64,000 nt of DNA. Source: Echria macrotheca. Taxonomy: Eukaryota > Ascomycota > Sordariomycetes > Sordariales > Schizotheciaceae. The stretch covers positions 1 through 64,000 of the forward strand of contig MU839859.1 of assembly GCA_030411725.1 (NCBI GenBank). Direction: 5' to 3'. Below are positions 9,941 through 20,169 of this stretch, in pieces. Every line of letters begins with the position of its first letter. Position 1 is the first letter of the stretch. A program made the translations under genes and the position numbers. The notes below the pieces were generated by a model that was not told where the DNA came from, ran no database searches, and worked only from the letters and a program-made list of their open reading frames with translations.

Positions 9941-11983
9941 CTCGTTGCAGCCCTATCTCAGCTTGCGTTTACATTTATGGGGTATAGTCCACATTTCCAG
10001 AATATCGTGTTACGATCTTTGCACAGCCTCGCCATTTATTGCCAAACTTGATGCCCGCATGGTGTTGCATCGTTTCCTGGATAGGCAGGCAGTGAGCTCG
10101 GTGGATAGGTTTACGGCTGACGAGGTTAAAAGTAAGGGTCTCATCACCAGTTGGAAAGGACGGAGTTGTCCCGAGACCGCGGGTCCCCACCACGTGGGCT
10201 TTACACGAGTATGGTGTGAATTAGATAACGCGAATTCCATTGGAATCAAGCCTTCGGTCCGCGGATGCACCTGATGCCTTGTGTGATAATTACCACGATA
10301 GCTGCACCCTTTTCATTAGCCTCAACCGCATGAGTGCTGCCATCCTATGCAGGGAGTTCGAAATACCAAGAAAGACAGATGAAAAGTCCGAACACTTGCG
10401 TGAGCTCAGCCTTCTGGGGAACTCTGACCTTTCCCAGGGTAAATCTGAACACTTTTAACCGATAGAACGTCGGGGTAACAAATTTTAGCGGCGAGGCTGT
10501 GAATGCCCCCCCAATTCATTAATTGAAAGGAAGATTTAGGGTGTCTGTCGGCGGCGAGCCCGTTCAGCTAGATTGGGTTCACAGCCAATCAAGAAACACT
10601 TCGTTGCGCCATGTGTGCATACCAGGTAACCACGTCTACGCCCTCTCCACACTTACCCTTTCGGTGAGACAGGCAAGTTATCTTCATGAATGCACTTACA
10701 TATCAGAGAGCACCTAAGCTCCAAATTTAAGAATTACCTATGATGTGGACGCTGCCTGCACAGCGCGGTAATCCATTTGGCCCTAGCTTCGACAGCATCA
10801 CCCAATGGGGTGGTCGGGCTATACCAGCTTCCATGGATAGCTGGCATACTCCGCTACGGGCTGGAGGATAGCGGAACTCTAAGTTGTCCGGTGTTGAGAG
10901 AAGTACACGAGCCGGACGGGTGCAATATTCTGCCGTGCCACCCGGTCGGTGTGTGCCGTCGCTCCATATCAACCGGTGTGGCGCAGCATAAGGTAAAGAG
11001 GGGGGGCACATGCTTGATGAGGTCGACTGGACATCTTTCCCTGCTCTAGGCAATATCTCGTTGAAACTTGAATACGAAAAGCACGGAGGGGCTCAAAACA
11101 TTCGCGATGCGCTGGAAGCCCGAACTGCGGCTCTCGATGGGTTGAGTCCGTCTTGTGGTCATCTTTTCATCACACTGGTCTGTCCCCATCGCCGTCACCA
11201 CGTAGGTCCTCCTGGAATTGTTGTAGGGACCGGTCGTATTGAACAACGGCCCCTTGCGCAACCATCCACTGTCGCCACCGGCACCACGCCTGGGATCGTC
11301 CTGTACAGCAAGAGGATCATCAATTTCATCAAGATGGTCCTGGGGCTGTGAGTGGAGTTTACCGCTGGTTTTCGTGCCGAAAAGGGGCAAGTATTGTGCT
11401 CAGATGTGACGGAATGGGTGTGTGTGTGTTCGATGTTTGTCTCTTGTCAGTGCAATCTCCATAACATGGTATTAAGCGAAAGGGAAACACTTTGACAGGG
11501 CGTAGCACGGGAAAGTGAATCGCTCTGCTCACATATGTTAATAGAGCCAACGGGTGCTTGAGGACAACTCCGTATTTTCGGAATGCCACATGCGCAATGC
11601 AGGTCCAAGACGCTTTCGACTAACCCACGCCAAGCGGACTGTAGCGTGATTGCAACAATTACGCGAGACGGAAACCGCATAACCATGCAGCCTGCCAGAT
11701 CTTGAGAGCTGACCTGTTGGTAAGTTGTTGGGGATGCTTTAAGGGTTGGAGTGCATGTTGACTTACTGGAGAAAGAACTGCAGAGGGGATCTTATACGTT
11801 CCGTGGACCATATTCCTTGTGTGGTACCATGGTAATCTGGTGCTCCGCTGATGCGTGTTGCAATGTTCCATACTTCTCGGGTTGAAGGACGGTCTCGTCA
11901 ACGTCTCTCTCCAACCGATGCTTATCATGGCGCAGGGTTATTGCAAGGCCCAATATCCAGCAGATGTTGCAACATTTGAAATT
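9941..11983. other. Long intergenic stretch, no supported gene
   Basis: About 2 kb with many short overlapping frames on both strands. None has a leader, domain motif or convincing splice structure. No terminal inverted repeats or transposase motifs seen. Could hold an unrecognised relic. Confidence 0.45.
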
Positions 11984-12442
11984 CTAACCGTTCTCGGACA
12001 TGCTAATCATGCGACCAACGGATAGGGGGCGCGGGGGATCCACATAGCGACCCTGGAGCATCATGGGCTGTATGTTCAGACCTGTTCCACCCCTGCGATA
12101 TCCCTCTGTGGCTGCCGATGTTGAGAGGCGCATCTTGGGGGTAGGGGTTGGGAATCCTGGCCAAGGTTTTCGGTTCCCAGACGCAGGCATTGTGGTATAG
12201 TCATCGTGACCTTGGCTGTCCAGCTCTGGCATGTCTGTTCCAACATTAAACACACGCCGAACAAATTCAAATTTTCCAGCGCTTTGGACCAGATCCAGAT
12301 ACATGTTATCAACGTTGGCACTAAAGTCTATGAACCCCGCACACAGCTCTGAACTCGATTGCCACTTGTGAAACTGGTATACCTCAACCCGATTGGAAGG
12401 TCTCTTGAATGGGCTGAGTTCATGTTTCATCTCCCTCCCCAT
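11984..12442 (-). CDS. Possible small hypothetical protein (152 aa)
   Basis: An uninterrupted minus-strand frame with balanced composition: a charged N-terminus (GREMKHELSPFKRPSNRVEV), a segment SANVDNMYLDLVQSAGKFEF resembling a real helix, and a Pro/Gly-rich C-terminal half. No signal peptide, membrane segment or known domain. It stands alone in a gene-poor stretch and I see no promoter motif. It may be an orphan gene, an exon of a larger broken gene, or chance. Confidence 0.25.
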   Translation of the reverse strand: MGREMKHELSPFKRPSNRVEVYQFHKWQSSSELCAGFIDFSANVDNMYLDLVQSAGKFEFVRRVFNVGTDMPELDSQGHDDYTTMPASGNRKPWPGFPTPTPKMRLSTSAATEGYRRGGTGLNIQPMMLQGRYVDPPRPLSVGRMISMSENG

Positions 12443-13349
12443 TTTGATTCCTTTCGGCTCCCAACAGGCAACACAACCCTAGTGCTCTCGTGAGCCAATG
12501 GCCGCTGTTCGATAGCCGTGACCGGTAAGCAGTGTCGAGGAACACTGCATGGTGCAGGGTTGCCAAGCCTAAAAGCATCTGTCTAAGCCTCCTCCGAGCA
12601 CGCCAACATCCCGCAGTATCGCGCCAAGATTGGACCCTTGACGAAGAGACTGAAAATTACCCCCGCCTCGAAGGCGGGGTAGGTAGTGTTTGGGTTCCGC
12701 CCAGCCAGCCACCACGTCGTCGGGTATGATTTTATCCCATCCGGGGCCGCCGAGTCGGAGGCGTCTGTCCCCCTTCGGCGCTGAACGGCCTAGATCCTAT
12801 GCCAAGGAACGCCCTGTTGAGAATCAGGCGAGCAACTGCGGCCCGATGGCTCAGTCCAACCATACAAATCGTGCGCATTTACGAGCATGTTGGTGCTCCA
12901 ACACCATGGCGGTGAGCTCGTCAGCATTTAACCCTTTTGATCACGGAGTGGCTTTCTGCACGACCCGGCGAGGGTTCTTTGCTGCTGGACGACTTCGTGT
13001 GAAATGTTCGGGACTTGCAGAAGCTGAAAACTCGTGCGCCTCTTGGCAGCCTGCTATCAGCGGCAGCAGACCATTGTACGACGCGGCTAGAGAGTCTAAT
13101 CGGACGATATCTATCTCTTGGGGGGAAGGCACCACTTCTTACTGGCTCCCGTCCTTCTCAGCCGTGTCGGGTAATTCTGCTCCATCCTTGGTCCGAACGC
13201 CATGTTGGTATGTGAGTACAACATTCACACCGGTTGCCTCCAAGCGGCACCTTGAGTGGCTACCTGCATAGATGAGGGTTATCGTTGGTCATCAACCCGC
13301 TCAGTTGATGGTGGGCCATGGCTGTGATTTGATCGCCAGACCTTGGTGA
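12443..13349. other. Intergenic, no supported gene
   Basis: Contains a 193-codon plus frame (12690-13271) with no features of a gene. The right end is the promoter of the Gly/Pro-rich protein. Confidence 0.5.
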
Positions 13350-13356
13350 TATAAAG
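13350..13356 (+). promoter_or_regulatory. TATA-like box for the Gly/Pro-rich protein
   Basis: TATAAAG, about 130 bp before a 5'-UTR intron and about 210 bp before the chosen ATG. CT-rich sequence follows, as in many strongly expressed fungal promoters. Confidence 0.45.
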
Positions 13357-13558
13357 CCCGCTGCTGCTCTCCTGTTGTTTCACGCATGCATCTGTCTCTG
13401 TCCACAACAGACTTTGATCTTCCAACTCTTCAAACCGTACTCAGAAAGCCACCACCAGCCGAGTTGTGTTCACTCCAAGTGAGTTCCTCTTGTTTTATCA
13501 ATATAATCAACCTCCGTTTGCTGATTCACCCTGCCTCTTGAACGTTTCAGTTTGCACC

Positions 13559-15136
13559 ATGGCCAGCAGCGAGATCAAACCTGACGGCCGCGTGGTTGCG
13601 CCTCTGAACATTACCAACCCTGTCCCCTTCCTCAATCTCCGGGGATTCCGGTGGGACGACAAGGGCGGCGCCGCTCAACAGGCCGAAGATGGTGCTGAAC
13701 AGGCAGCCGCAGAGCATCATGGCGATCAAGCACCTATCGGCGCCGCCCATGCTGAGCATTCTCACCCACCCCCCATGGGCATAGCGGGTGGCCCGGGGCC
13801 ATTTGGTCCAGGTGGCCCAGGGCCGTTTGGCCCAGGAGGCTTTGGCAGAGGAGGCCCTCCAGGCCCTCCAGGCCCGCCGAAGCCACCATCACCGCCGGAG
13901 CCGCCAGTGGTAGCACCACGGCTGCCGGTACAGTTGGAGCATCAACTCCACATAGGAAGCCCACCGCCGCCCCCGCTTCCTTTCCCGCTCTCCCAGTTTC
14001 AGGGTTCATTTGCTGGCAATGGCTTCAACATGATCTTCCGCCCGCTGGCTAGCGCTTTCAAAGACGAAGACACTGCCACGACCCCTCCGAAGGGGTCTGA
14101 CGGACCAACGGACAACATCCTCGAGTTGAATCTCACGACGGAGCAGTGGACGTTTGGCCAGCCGCTCGGGAGCATCCCCAACCGTGGACTTGGCCCCGAG
14201 CCCGACATTTTCCTCGGCGGATTGCCGTATCTTCAGACGGTCCAGAACGTACTCAACCGCGACACAGGCAAGGGTGACAACCCGGAGCCCAAAGACATCC
14301 ACTTCGAGCCCGGCGTGTGGCTCTTCGTGCCCAAGGCGTCGTTCAATGCCTCAGACAGCGTTGTTCGCATGGCCTCCATCCCCCACGGCACCACCATCAA
14401 CGCCCAGGGCCCCGTCCCCACCAAGGTCCAGGGTACCGCTCTCGGTGGTGTCAGTGGACCGCCAGACCACGACGTTATAGACGCCAGGCCTTTCCTCTTT
14501 GGGCAGGCCGGCAATCCGTTTACCTCGGGGACTTTCAAATCGCTGGATGCAGACACCCCCAACAGCCTTCGACGGCCAATCGACCTGTCCAAATTTAATG
14601 CAAAGGGTTCGGGCAGGATCACGACCGAGATCATCCAGAACCCAAACCTGATCCTGAAGTCTGTGACCGACACGCAGACCATCACCGAGACCATCACCTT
14701 CGAGGTTGCGACGGGACCGCCGACGACCAAGTTCAATGGCGGCGGCACGGCCAACATCTCATTCCTCGCCGGTCCGCCCAAGGACCCGAAGATCCTGGAC
14801 GCGGGGCCGGGTAACAATCCGACGGCGCATGCGGCCTTTATGAAGTCCAAGTGGTGGATCGAAACGGTGCAATATCAGGTCAACATCCCCAAGATGTCGC
14901 CCAAAGCCATCATCCTGCTGAAGCCCACCATTCCTGCGACCTCGCTCGCGCCGACCCCCGTCTTCGCCGTCACGGCACCCGCTGCGGGCGTCACGGCACC
15001 CAAGACTGTCACCATTCCCGGCATCCAGATCCAGTACTCGCAGACGGTGAACCTCGACTTCTTCGGCATCACTTGGCCGCACGTCAGTCTTGCATCGCTC
15101 GTCCCGACGGACCCGCAGCCCTTCCAGTTGGCTTGA
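13559..15136 (+). CDS. Gly/Pro-rich protein with a conserved unknown domain (525 aa)
   Basis: Start at 13559 (CACCATGG, strong context). The upstream in-frame extension is a 5'-UTR intron, 13479-13550 (GTGAGT..TTTCAG). The N-terminal third is low-complexity: a collagen-like run at about residues 73-110 (repeats of GGPGPFGPGG, then GPPGPPGPPKPPSPPEPP). The rest is a beta-rich domain with SIPNRGLGPEPDIFLGGLPY, DIHFEPGVWLFVPKA, RMASIPHGTTINAQG and MKSKWWIETVQYQVN. I recall this IPNRG / IHxEPGxW / ASIPHGT signature from uncharacterised proteins of bacteria and fungi, sometimes labelled heme-binding; I cannot verify the label. No signal peptide or membrane segment is seen, so it may be cytosolic. 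GC-rich codon use suggests good expression. Confidence 0.8.
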   Translation: MASSEIKPDGRVVAPLNITNPVPFLNLRGFRWDDKGGAAQQAEDGAEQAAAEHHGDQAPIGAAHAEHSHPPPMGIAGGPGPFGPGGPGPFGPGGFGRGGPPGPPGPPKPPSPPEPPVVAPRLPVQLEHQLHIGSPPPPPLPFPLSQFQGSFAGNGFNMIFRPLASAFKDEDTATTPPKGSDGPTDNILELNLTTEQWTFGQPLGSIPNRGLGPEPDIFLGGLPYLQTVQNVLNRDTGKGDNPEPKDIHFEPGVWLFVPKASFNASDSVVRMASIPHGTTINAQGPVPTKVQGTALGGVSGPPDHDVIDARPFLFGQAGNPFTSGTFKSLDADTPNSLRRPIDLSKFNAKGSGRITTEIIQNPNLILKSVTDTQTITETITFEVATGPPTTKFNGGGTANISFLAGPPKDPKILDAGPGNNPTAHAAFMKSKWWIETVQYQVNIPKMSPKAIILLKPTIPATSLAPTPVFAVTAPAAGVTAPKTVTIPGIQIQYSQTVNLDFFGITWPHVSLASLVPTDPQPFQLA

Positions 15137-15845
15137 GGCTGCCGGGTGGTATGGCGTGTCTTTCAGGAGAGGGCAAGCAGCTCGTTCCGTCGTCTTGCAT
15201 GTTAACAATTGTTCTGAGGGGACAGAGAAATTGCGTGGGGCCAAAGACTCTGATTCGATAGCTAGGATATTTCACGAGGTATCAATTCATAGCCCTTTGC
15301 CCTTAGTTTCAGAAAGATGCACAGTGTACAGAGCAGTTGACGAGAGTGCGCAAGATGTGACCCGATCCAGAAGCTACCAGCAGCCTTGTTCTGCTTCCAC
15401 CGTCACTTACGAGTAACGACGCAACTTCGCCTTGTAAGTAATTCGTATACCCGCGTTGATTGACTCTCAACTGCTGTTCTGACCTGCGTTGAGCCTCATC
15501 TGCACTACTACCACACCTTCAATCTGCCGGTGGAAATAGGCCCAATAACGGAAAGGTGTTCTCCCCGAGATCCATTTCATTTCGAACGCTATGAAGAGCG
15601 TGACAGTCGAATAGCGGGGAGAAACCATTTGCTGCTGCATGTCTCGGCCGTCAGGCCGCCTGCACGTCGTGTAACCTATCGGGCTCTTCGAGAGGTTGGG
15701 GAATTACACAACCATAAAGTGTAAAGAGAGAGTTACTGGCTGGTCCTCGCCGATCGACTGATGATCCCCTGTTTTTCGTTGGATGATCGCAGGACACTGC
15801 ATCTCCCTACCCCGCCATCGCGCGGGAGCTGTACGTCGTGGGTGG
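15137..15845. other. Intergenic, promoter of the secreted oxidoreductase
   Basis: 3' flank of the Gly/Pro-rich gene and promoter of the next gene. Short frames only; nothing else recognised. Confidence 0.55.
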
Positions 15846-15851
15846 TATAAA
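15846..15851 (+). promoter_or_regulatory. TATA box for the secreted oxidoreductase
   Basis: TATAAA, 136 bp before the ATG at 15982. Confidence 0.5.
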
Positions 15852-15981
15852 TCACATCAAGTCGTCTTCCCAAGATGCCGCGCGAAGACATCGAAGTCAA
15901 AAGACTGGATCTCACTCACATTTTCCACCGAAGATCGCTCATATTGACATCCCCAAAACGCTTTACCACATAGCTTGCAAG

Positions 15982-17265
15982 ATGCACTTATGCTGCATCA
16001 CGTTGCTGGCCAGCCTGGCCTTGGCAGTACATGGCGCCGTCGTCCCTCGCCAAGCCCCTACGACTCCCAACTTTGACGCCATCATCGTGGGCGGTGGCCC
16101 TGCTGGGCTGAGTGCTCTGAGTGGTCTCGCTCGCGTGCGTCGCAAGGTTCTCCTTATTGACTCTGGGGAGTACCGCAACGCCCCGACAAGACATATGCAC
16201 GATGTCCTTGGGTTTGACGGTGTCACGCCGGCATACTTTCGCTGGGCGGCCCGGAAACAAATCTCTTACTACGGGACCGTGGCTATGACCAACGGCACTG
16301 TCACCAACATTGTCCCAGCCGATACGCAGAACAGTTACTTCACCGTCTACGCCACCGATCCGGAAACGGGCAGCCAAGTGGGCATCACCGCTCGCAAGGT
16401 CATCCTCGCAACCGGTCTACGCGACATCTTGCCGTCGACGACGGGCGTTCAGGAGAACTGGGGCAAGGGCATCTTCTGGTGTCCGTGGTGCGACGGCCAC
16501 GAGCATGCTGATCAGCCCCTAGGCCTGCTGGGTCCTCTCACCGACGCACCGGGCGCCGTGCGTGAGATGGTGACGCTCAACTCGGACGTCATCGCCTTCG
16601 TCAATGGAACGGACACGCCGGAAGCGCGCGCAACGACCGAGAAGAAGTTTCCCGGCTGGGAGAAATACATGCGCATCCACGGCGTCGCCATCGATAACAG
16701 GACCATCACGGCTATTGTGCGGCTCAGGAACGGGACGGACGGAACCGAGGACCCCTCCCTACCTACTGTCCCTGAGCATGACTGGTTCCGAGTCGAGTTC
16801 TCCGAAGGTGATCCCATCGAGAGAGCCGCCTTCTTCGCTAGCTTCCCTTCCGAACAGACCTCCCGCGTGGGACCAAATCTCGGTGTCCAGCTGTACGGCG
16901 GTCGGCTGGCGGCGGATCCGTCTGCTGGTCTCGCTACTAATATACCAGGCGTGTATGCGATCGGAGATGCGAACTCGGACAACATCACCAACGTACCTCA
17001 TGCGCTCTTTACGGGTAAACGCACCGCCGTGTTTTTGCATGGTAAGCCTTTTTTTATATGCTCTCGTATTTCGTTTCTCTTACTTCGTAGCGTTGCTGAC
17101 TTGGGTGGCGGTACAGTCAAGCTGGCGCGAGAGGACGGCGATAAGGAGCTAAATGGGACGACGGTTAGCAAGAGAGATATGGAGTTGGAGGCCCGTTCGC
17201 TTTGGGCCACTGTCAATGGAAGCCCTGGAGACATTTTGTACGCCGGCGAGTTTGACGACTTCTAG
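15982..17265 (+). CDS. Secreted thioredoxin-reductase-like FAD oxidoreductase (402 aa)
   Basis: Exons 15982-17041 and 17117-17265. The 75-bp intron (GTAAGC..TACAG) is a multiple of three and has no stop, so an unspliced reading stays open. Splicing gives a tidier AVFLHVKLAREDG junction. A signal peptide (LCCITLLASLALAVHGAVVP) comes first, then an FAD-binding GGGPAGLSAL motif (about residue 38), ATGLRDILP, a redox motif CPWCDGHE (about residue 173) and a C-terminal FAD contact GVYAIGDANSDNIT. This layout is that of low-molecular-weight thioredoxin reductases and their fungal relatives such as GliT-type dithiol oxidases. Loss of a clear NADPH GxGxxA motif after the CxxC (it reads LGLLGPL) suggests an oxygen-using or NADPH-independent oxidase. 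Substrate unknown; the secretory leader suggests disulfide chemistry in the secretory path or outside. Confidence 0.85.
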   Translation: MHLCCITLLASLALAVHGAVVPRQAPTTPNFDAIIVGGGPAGLSALSGLARVRRKVLLIDSGEYRNAPTRHMHDVLGFDGVTPAYFRWAARKQISYYGTVAMTNGTVTNIVPADTQNSYFTVYATDPETGSQVGITARKVILATGLRDILPSTTGVQENWGKGIFWCPWCDGHEHADQPLGLLGPLTDAPGAVREMVTLNSDVIAFVNGTDTPEARATTEKKFPGWEKYMRIHGVAIDNRTITAIVRLRNGTDGTEDPSLPTVPEHDWFRVEFSEGDPIERAAFFASFPSEQTSRVGPNLGVQLYGGRLAADPSAGLATNIPGVYAIGDANSDNITNVPHALFTGKRTAVFLHGKPFFICSRISFLLLRSVADLGGGTVKLAREDGDKELNGTTVSKRDMELEARSLWATVNGSPGDILYAGEFDDF

Positions 17266-17680
17266 ACCGCGGCCGGGCCGAGAACTCTCTGGGACTAGCC
17301 ATGCACCACACGTACTAGAATGTGTAGCAGACGGCCAGTCAAAAGGATAATGAAGACGTAATGAAAAATAGCCTGATCCACTGGTTGTGCTGCTAATCCC
17401 ATTCGTGCCTCCGCACCCTGGGGATTGCCCGCGAGCCGTGGGTGTCCTACTGAACTTCCACACCGCCTGCTTCGCAGTCGCTGTCATCTTCGGGCATCTT
17501 GGGGTTGGACCGGACTACCTATGCAGCAACTTGAAACCCAATTCGGATTATGTATCACGTAGGTACAATAACTTTCACTCCTCGACTCGACTCGGGGGCC
17601 CGATAACTATATGCACGGTTCAGGTACCTAGTCGCAGTAGTACGACAAGATTCAGTTATAGTCGGGCCGTGATCGAAACG
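17266..17680. other. Intergenic, no supported gene
   Basis: 3' flank of the oxidoreductase gene; no reading frame with gene features. Confidence 0.55.
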
Positions 17681-17910
17681 TAGTTAACCAACCCTTATAG
17701 TTAACGAAACCTTATAGTTGACCAATCGCACTATAGTTGACCAACCACGTACATTAGCTAACTAACCAAATTTTGGCTGACAAAGTAACTTCGCGTTAGT
17801 TACCACTACAACCGCGTTTTAGCTGACCAAATCTGCCTTGGTTAGGCAAAGCACACTTTAGTATGCCAAACAATGTGTAGGTCAACCAACTAAATTTTAG
17901 TCAACTCAAG
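17681..17910. repeat. Degenerate minisatellite with TAGTTGACCAA-like units
   Basis: About a dozen imperfect units, spaced roughly 15-25 bp, share a core like T(A/T)TAGTTGACCAA (TTATAGTTGACCAATCGCA, CTATAGTTGACCAACCACG, TTTTAGCTGACCAAATCTG, TAGGTCAACCAAC). Mutations are scattered and period length drifts, so the array is old. It fills the space between two convergent genes and has no coding frame. Confidence 0.6.
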
Positions 17911-18186
17911 ACAAAACCCAAGGAGCATAGTGTGTGATAGGAGGTCAACGATAATTACATTGAAACTTCGCCTTCCGTATAATCACATACGGTTTTCTTA
18001 CACCGGACGGGTTCATATCTCGGGTCCCTGGGGTAGGAAGGCTGTACAGCTCCTGAACGGCGATCTGATCAATGCCACTGCGTCATCGGCCTTTTCCGCA
18101 GACGGTAAGCCAACAGCATCACAGCAAAAACGTAGATATAATTCGGTTCTCCCTGATCACACTGAAAATAATACCTGAATAAAATC

Positions 18187-20169
18187 TCAGAAAAGACCAA
18201 TAACAATGACCAGTACCAACCCGGCTACCGGCTTCCCCACACCAACCCTGATGTGCATACCAGCCGAAGTCGTCGCAATGCCAAAACACCCACCACCACC
18301 CCACTCCCCATCCCAGCTCCCCTTACCGGCGCTCACATCGGCTGTGAACTCGCCGCTCCCGTCCGGCTGCTGATTAAACTCGCCATCCAGCTTAGTCCCG
18401 CTCACCAAGTCATATAACGCGAGATCCTTGCCGCCGCCGTACTTGCTCAAAACATCGCTGCCTATCGCCATCTTCACCTTGGCCCTAGAATACATGACGT
18501 AGTTTTCCTTGGTGATTGCCGTTGTAGCTTGCTCCTGTCCGTGGGTAAGGAACTCGCCAAATGGGATCGGTTTCGCGGAGACATTCCCAGGCACGACGTG
18601 TGTGGCATTCCACATGACCAGGTCGGCAAGTGCGGGATAGATGGCCGCAACGGGCGCAACTATCCGCAAACTGCTGCTTGCGTTGATCCTCCATTGCATC
18701 GGGGTCTGGAGCGCGGGATTCGATGCCGGGTCGAGCAGCGCAGCGCGGGCCATCAGCGGAGATGCAGTGGACGGACGGTCCAGGATTTGGATCGAAAAGC
18801 TCGTTGTCTGCTGCTTCAGAGTGACAAGAGGCTGTGCAGGGGCCGCTGGTGAGAGCTCGGTGAGGTTCGTGGAGAGGCCGGGGAGTGAGGAGGAGGTGTC
18901 GACCCAATTTCGCGGATTCCATAGGAGTCGGTCGTCGAGAGGAAGTGTGATTCCGAGGGGCACGAGCGAGGCTTTGAAAGACTCGAAGCGTTTTGCAAGG
19001 GAAAGCTCAACATGTGTGGAGGCCATACGCATGGCTGTGCTGCCGAGAGCTGTTTGGAGGCTGCCCGCCAGAGAGGGATTGGACAGGATCTGGTTGTTCG
19101 AGTTTGAGTTCTTGGACGCCTGGATCTGCAGGCTGGGGACCAGAGCACACTTCAACATTCGATTTTGCTCTTCAGCCAGTTGCACCAGCTTTCCTTGCAG
19201 TTGTTTCGTGTCGGGTGTTGTTCTGACAATGTTGTGGAGGTACCCCTGAATCTGCGGAGCAAGGTCACTCCCGAAAAGGGAGTTTGCTGCGTACGTCTTG
19301 CCCCATGTCGGCGAATCTTTGATGCCAGCGGCAGCAATAAAGAGGGAGAGGAGAGGATTTTCGCTGCCGAGGACGATGGTGGAGTGCTCGAAACCGTCGC
19401 TGAGCGCTGTGCTGGCAGCGGCGGTTGCAGCGGCAGCGGCAGCGACCTCGCTGGCCGTCTCGTTGAGGACCGTCTGCTCAAACTCGAAGTCGCCATCCAG
19501 GGTCCGGCATTCATCAGGCCGGAAAGCTGCTGCATCTTGGCAAACCGACCCGCTGGTGCAGTTGCTGCGCAGACAGGCAAAGTTGAGATTCTGGCTGTAA
19601 ATGATGGCTGCGCCGTCGGTGCCCTGTTTCGCAGCGGCGTTGTAGTCGGATGAGATACTGTCCACAACGGAGCAGCTCAGCCCTGCTTTTCGACATTCCC
19701 AACCCAAAGAACTATTTCCAGTGTTGACTGGTATTTCGTCTGGGTCGGTACAGCCGACGCACCCGGCTCCAACAGTGAGACAATTGGGAGTATCCATGTC
19801 GGTGGATCTGAAGCCTGCCGGGCAGTCGCAGCATTGGTACTGGTATTGCCATTTTTCCCATTCACAGATAGAATAGCACTTTCCGCCGTTCGAAACTGTC
19901 GTGGAGTTGCCCGGTTTGTAGACTTGGGTGAGGGAGCATACCGATGGCGTCTCGTACTCGGCACATCCCATGCCCCAATGCAAGTCCTTTGAGGTTATGA
20001 TGCTCACCGTCCCGTTCCCCGAGGGCGATTCGCAATCGCCATTGCAACAACAGGTCGCTGTCCCAGGGGTTGCATGGAAAGAGCATTGTTCCGTTGGCTG
20101 GGCGTACTGAATCCCCGCCGCAGCAAGTGTAGAGAGTGCTAGAAGCACAGAAAGCGTTCCGAGACCCAT
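18187..20169 (-). CDS. Large Cys-rich secreted protein, probably GPI-anchored (660 aa)
   Basis: Single exon. I start at the ATG at 20169, which gives a classic leader (GLGTLSVLLALSTLAAAGIQ); an upstream in-frame ATG at 20220 would put a basic stretch before it. The first 210 residues carry many cysteines (TCCCNGDC, QYQCCDCPAGF, GAGCVGCTDPDE, GLSC, RSNCTSG). A long domain low in Cys but rich in N-x-S/T glycosylation sites follows, with an Ala-rich helix near residues 240-260. The C-terminus is Gly/Ser-rich and ends in a hydrophobic tail (VAGLVLVIVIGLF) of the GPI-signal type. I do not recognise the family. A cell-wall or surface role is inferred from the leader, glycosylation sites and tail. 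Confidence 0.75.
   Translation of the reverse strand: MGLGTLSVLLALSTLAAAGIQYAQPTEQCSFHATPGTATCCCNGDCESPSGNGTVSIITSKDLHWGMGCAEYETPSVCSLTQVYKPGNSTTVSNGGKCYSICEWEKWQYQYQCCDCPAGFRSTDMDTPNCLTVGAGCVGCTDPDEIPVNTGNSSLGWECRKAGLSCSVVDSISSDYNAAAKQGTDGAAIIYSQNLNFACLRSNCTSGSVCQDAAAFRPDECRTLDGDFEFEQTVLNETASEVAAAAAATAAASTALSDGFEHSTIVLGSENPLLSLFIAAAGIKDSPTWGKTYAANSLFGSDLAPQIQGYLHNIVRTTPDTKQLQGKLVQLAEEQNRMLKCALVPSLQIQASKNSNSNNQILSNPSLAGSLQTALGSTAMRMASTHVELSLAKRFESFKASLVPLGITLPLDDRLLWNPRNWVDTSSSLPGLSTNLTELSPAAPAQPLVTLKQQTTSFSIQILDRPSTASPLMARAALLDPASNPALQTPMQWRINASSSLRIVAPVAAIYPALADLVMWNATHVVPGNVSAKPIPFGEFLTHGQEQATTAITKENYVMYSRAKVKMAIGSDVLSKYGGGKDLALYDLVSGTKLDGEFNQQPDGSGEFTADVSAGKGSWDGEWGGGGCFGIATTSAGMHIRVGVGKPVAGLVLVIVIGLF

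Noticed and set aside
12690..13271. 193-codon plus-strand open frame
   Set aside because: Low-information composition with scattered Trp/Cys/Arg, an overlapping minus-strand frame of similar quality, and no family resemblance.
14233..14850. 205-codon minus-strand frame over the Gly/Pro-rich gene
   Set aside because: Antisense to a conserved reading frame with strong start context, and without features of its own.
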